Part shown: positions 27,142 through 28,760 of the stretch, piece after piece
Position numbering within the stretch: the stretch's first letter is position 1
How the letters are laid out: every line of letters starts with the position of its first letter
Virus record (IMG/VR): IMGVR_UViG_3300027770_000203
Span: 1 to 28,760 of that record
DNA: 28,760 nt
Direction: 5' to 3' (one strand)
Source of the DNA: a virus
Program-made: the position numbers and the translations under genes
Notes under the pieces: model-generated
The model's database searches: none
What the model saw: only the letters and a program-made list of their open reading frames with translations
Told to the model about the DNA's origin: nothing

Positions 27142-27685
27142 CATTTTGGATCTCCTTGCTGCGATAACGGTTGTTTGCATCCCATTTACTTGTTCCGGCG
27201 ACACAGGCGGCATAGATAATTCTATCGCTGTAGAAGCCATCAAAGAATTTTACAGTTGGCTTGTTGTAGCTCCAGGACAAACCATCAAACTCACTCCACG
27301 GATCTTTTACGTTAAAGCTTGAACAATTGTTCTCGTTTAGCCTTACGCCATCAAGTGCGATAACGTGACCGCTACCAGTGAACCAGCCGTGAGTAATCAA
27401 GAACTCACCGGCTTTCAAGTATGTCACCATGTCATTGATAGAAGCGCTTTCATCGTAGATGTACTTTTTCCCCTTGAAGCGCCTGAGAACTTGTCCCATA
27501 TTCGACGGATGGCCAGCTTCACCTAATCGAATCAACTGGCTCCTAATGTCGTAAATATCTTTTGTGCCAATTGCCATTGCAATGCAGGCAGATTGACAAG
27601 TGCTGCCATCAGGCTGGGATAAGTTCAAAGCACGAACCTTTGTACCCCACTCAGACTGCATTTGATTCGGCGCTGGTTGAGTCAT
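27101..27685 (-). CDS. C39-like cysteine peptidase, possible endolysin
   Basis: 194 residues from ATG 27685, five bases after the upstream stop; the reading up to 27727 overlaps that gene. The papain-like pattern is clear: SQPDGSTCQSACIAMAIG with C30 as nucleophile, GSGHVIALDGV with H107, and FNVKDPW with D128. Phage proteins of this C39-like type are frequently endolysins or accessory peptidases. It follows a holin candidate and two small genes on the same strand, which favours a lysis role. No cell-wall-binding domain is evident; the C-terminus is probably structural. Confidence 0.78.
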   Translation of the reverse strand: MTQPAPNQMQSEWGTKVRALNLSQPDGSTCQSACIAMAIGTKDIYDIRSQLIRLGEAGHPSNMGQVLRRFKGKKYIYDESASINDMVTYLKAGEFLITHGWFTGSGHVIALDGVRLNENNCSSFNVKDPWSEFDGLSWSYNKPTVKFFDGFYSDRIIYAACVAGTSKWDANNRYRSKEIQNVNLGQAWVHRILP

Positions 27686-27690
27686 GGCTG

Positions 27691-27855
27691 TTATGCTTGA
27701 AGAATGACTTGTGTAATTGTTTTCCATCCAAGCAATTTTAGCTGTGCAATTTTTGCTACAGCTTCGCTTGGTTCTAGGTCAAAGACGACTGGTTGTCCGT
27801 CTTGGCCCTTTGGTGTTGGTTGCTCGCAAATCAAACGAACAAACTGATGTGGCAT
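27691..27855 (-). CDS. small hypothetical protein, 54 residues
   Basis: ATG 27855 to TAA 27691-27693. The sequence FVRLICEQPTPKGQDGQPVV, then FDLEPSEAVAKIAQLKLLGW is a beta strand pair plus helix. It lies 17 bases after the preceding gene and five bases before the peptidase ATG, so it is part of the lysis-type unit. Family not recognised. Confidence 0.65.
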   Translation of the reverse strand: MPHQFVRLICEQPTPKGQDGQPVVFDLEPSEAVAKIAQLKLLGWKTITQVILQA

Positions 27856-27872
27856 CGTTATTGTATCGCCGC

Positions 27873-28091
27873 TCAGGACTGTTCGTCCTTCTTGGGAGTG
27901 GTGTCAGGTCGGCGGCGCTGGCCGAACCCAAGGAGCCTCCCAGCGGCTGGCAATGCGCCTTGGATGGGACTGGGCACCAATACGCCTAGAGCCCAGTTCC
28001 AGCGGCTCTCACAGGCCACCCAGGGGCTTGGGGCGCGGTATTCGCAGATGCCGATGTAACCGGCCAACATTGCAGCAGTGACCCAGTTCAT
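27873..28091 (-). CDS. small hydrophobic protein of the lysis unit
   Basis: 72 residues from ATG 28091, coupled to the holin-like gene by ATGA. The N-terminus NWVTAAMLAGYIGICEYRAP is hydrophobic and could be a signal anchor, with Cys 16; the rest is Trp- and Pro-rich and ends in a charged tail (RRRPDTTPKKDEQS). It might be a spanin-type or second holin protein, but no lipobox or clear transmembrane topology decides this. Confidence 0.6.
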   Translation of the reverse strand: MNWVTAAMLAGYIGICEYRAPSPWVACESRWNWALGVLVPSPIQGALPAAGRLLGFGQRRRPDTTPKKDEQS

Positions 28092-28414
28092 GGTGCAGAC
28101 CTGTTGATAGAAGGGCTTTCAGTGTGTGTCAATGCCTTAGTAATGTAAGGCACAATAAAAGGAAGTGAAAAAGTTAATGCTAGACATATACCAGTCCATT
28201 TAGCAATGTCTTTCTCGACATCGCTAATTTTGTTTTCTGCTGCATTTAGTTCCTCACGCGAAACGGCGTTTTTTTCTAAAACACCGATCCTGGTAAATGC
28301 TGCGTTAATGTCATCTCTTTTTTCGCCGACAAGCGTAATTAAGGTAGCAACCTGCCCCTTAAGTTCACCGATCTGGACGAGAATATCGCCGTGCGTTGGC
28401 TCGTTTACTGCCAT
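28088..28414 (-). CDS. holin candidate (coiled coil plus one membrane helix)
   Basis: 108 residues from ATG 28414; the longer frame to 28519 includes a leader hairpin. Residues 10-70 form a coiled coil (LVQIGELKGQVATLITLVGE, LNAAENKISDVEKDIAKW) and residues 73-95 a single hydrophobic helix (WTGICLALTFSLPFIVPYIT), then a short tail. This layout is known from phage holins and holin-like proteins. It is the first gene of the unit that ends with the C39-like peptidase. Classification is by topology, not homology. Confidence 0.65.
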   Translation of the reverse strand: MAVNEPTHGDILVQIGELKGQVATLITLVGEKRDDINAAFTRIGVLEKNAVSREELNAAENKISDVEKDIAKWTGICLALTFSLPFIVPYITKALTHTESPSINRSAP

Positions 28415-28441
28415 GGCGAGGTAAGTTGCCAGTCCCTGTCT

Positions 28442-28458
28442 CAGGCAGTATAGCTGCC
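28442..28458. other. short hairpin before the holin-like gene
   Basis: AGGCAG and CTGCCT form a six-pair stem with a five-base loop; TATACT lies in the loop on the minus strand and could be a -10 box. No T-run, so it is not a terminator. Confidence 0.35.
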
Positions 28459-28479
28459 TACGCTGATAGGGTAGGGGCT

Positions 28480-28581
28480 TTATGCAAGGTAATGGCTCTC
28501 GTTGTAGTGCTCCCACCAAGGGGAGGACTGCATTTGCGAAATCGCAGGCGGTGCCTGGGGTGGCGTTGGTAGCGAAAACAT
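28480..28581 (-). CDS. very small protein, 33 residues
   Basis: ATG 28581 to TAA 28480-28482. The peptide is Pro-rich at the start (SLPTPPQAPPAISQMQ) and ends SSPWWEHYNESHYLA, an unusual aromatic tail. It fits between two minus-strand frames with a gap of 22 bases upstream. Coding is uncertain at this length; proteins of this style occur next to phage structural genes. Confidence 0.45.
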   Translation of the reverse strand: MFSLPTPPQAPPAISQMQSSPWWEHYNESHYLA

Positions 28582-28603
28582 GCTGGCTTAGTTTTGGCTT
28601 AAA

Positions 28604-28759
28604 TCACTGCGTCAGCCTCTGCAGTATGGGGTTTGGTAGGCGAGCGGGCCAGTAGGTTAGGCGGGCGATGGTTTTCTGTTTCTGGAGGCCATAGGTGATG
28701 TCCCACCCCAAACCTGCTCGGTCAAGGGATGACATTGGTATGCCAACACTGGTGTCGAT
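28604..28759 (-). CDS. partial C-terminus of a gene entering from the right
   Basis: An open frame of 51 residues enters at 28759 and stops at TGA 28604-28606. It reads SLDRAGLGWDITYGLQKQK, IARLTYWPARLPNPILQRLT, a plausible folded C-terminus with a basic end. It shares strand and spacing with the lysis-type unit. The gene's identity cannot be judged from this piece. Confidence 0.45.
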   Translation of the reverse strand: MDTSVGIPMSSLDRAGLGWDITYGLQKQKTIARLTYWPARLPNPILQRLTQ

Positions 28760-28760
28760 T

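Noticed and set aside
27717-28059. plus-strand frames over the lysis-type unit
   Set aside because: Low-quality composition, no start signals, and the minus-strand chain has coupled starts and recognisable domains.

Overview
The window looks like the early and replication half of a cyanophage, or a related mobile genome of a unicellular cyanobacterium. Pointers to a cyanobacterial host are a protein built like the cyanobacterial AbrB-type (cyAbrB) regulators (22161-22718), a primary/group-2-like sigma factor with a cyanobacterial-looking region 1.2 (23417-24283), and several small proteins of types I associate with Synechococcus/Cyanobium phages. I see no terminase, portal, capsid, tail, integrase, DNA polymerase or photosynthesis gene, so virion genes must lie elsewhere. 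Genes are tightly packed, many with ATGA stop/start overlaps. No tRNA, rRNA, IS element or CRISPR array was found. All family assignments are from reading motifs; no database was searched.

Left arm (1-12955, minus strand). About 33 small, mostly acidic genes are read leftward. Eight near-identical sigma-70 promoters (P1-P8) stand in front of most of the transcription units. Each is TTGACA/G, exactly 17 bp, TATAAT (or TACAAT). In seven of the eight the spacer carries an inverted repeat of the form ACCACT...AGTGGT. Seven of the eight are followed directly by a 5'-leader hairpin whose arms vary in sequence but keep pairing. In three cases the TGA stop of the upstream gene lies inside the -35 box. 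The arm therefore looks like a set of portable, co-regulated cassettes delivering small host-directed proteins early in infection. Several products are recurrent hypothetical phage families, including a tandem paralogous pair (6556-7524).

Divergence (about 12955-13150). Two weak, overlapping, oppositely directed promoters are possible here; the orientation then switches to the plus strand.

Right arm (13149-27141, mostly plus strand). Small genes lead into a replication and recombination module: a winged-helix initiator-like protein, a DnaB-type helicase, a zinc-ribbon protein, an ERF single-strand annealing protein, a PD-(D/E)XK nuclease, SSB and a RuvC-like resolvase. It continues into nucleotide metabolism and regulation: MazG-like protein, dCTP deaminase, sigma factor, cyAbrB-like protein, an NrdR-like zinc ribbon, an HTH/zinc protein and a protein resembling the C-terminal domain of RNA polymerase alpha. 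A strongly structured intergenic stretch with an intrinsic terminator (about 20529-20789) is a candidate non-coding RNA. A 31-codon frame just after it looks like the severed N-terminus of a phage dATP/dGTP diphosphohydrolase-type protein.

Right end (27101-28760, minus strand). A leftward group encodes a coiled-coil/one-helix holin candidate, a small hydrophobic protein, a 54-residue protein and a C39-like cysteine peptidase that could be the endolysin. Two further short frames follow, one running off the window.

The most notable system is the repeated operator-promoter-hairpin cassette of the left arm, together with the unusual concentration of phage-encoded transcription factors (sigma, AbrB-like, alpha-CTD-like, zinc proteins) in the right arm.
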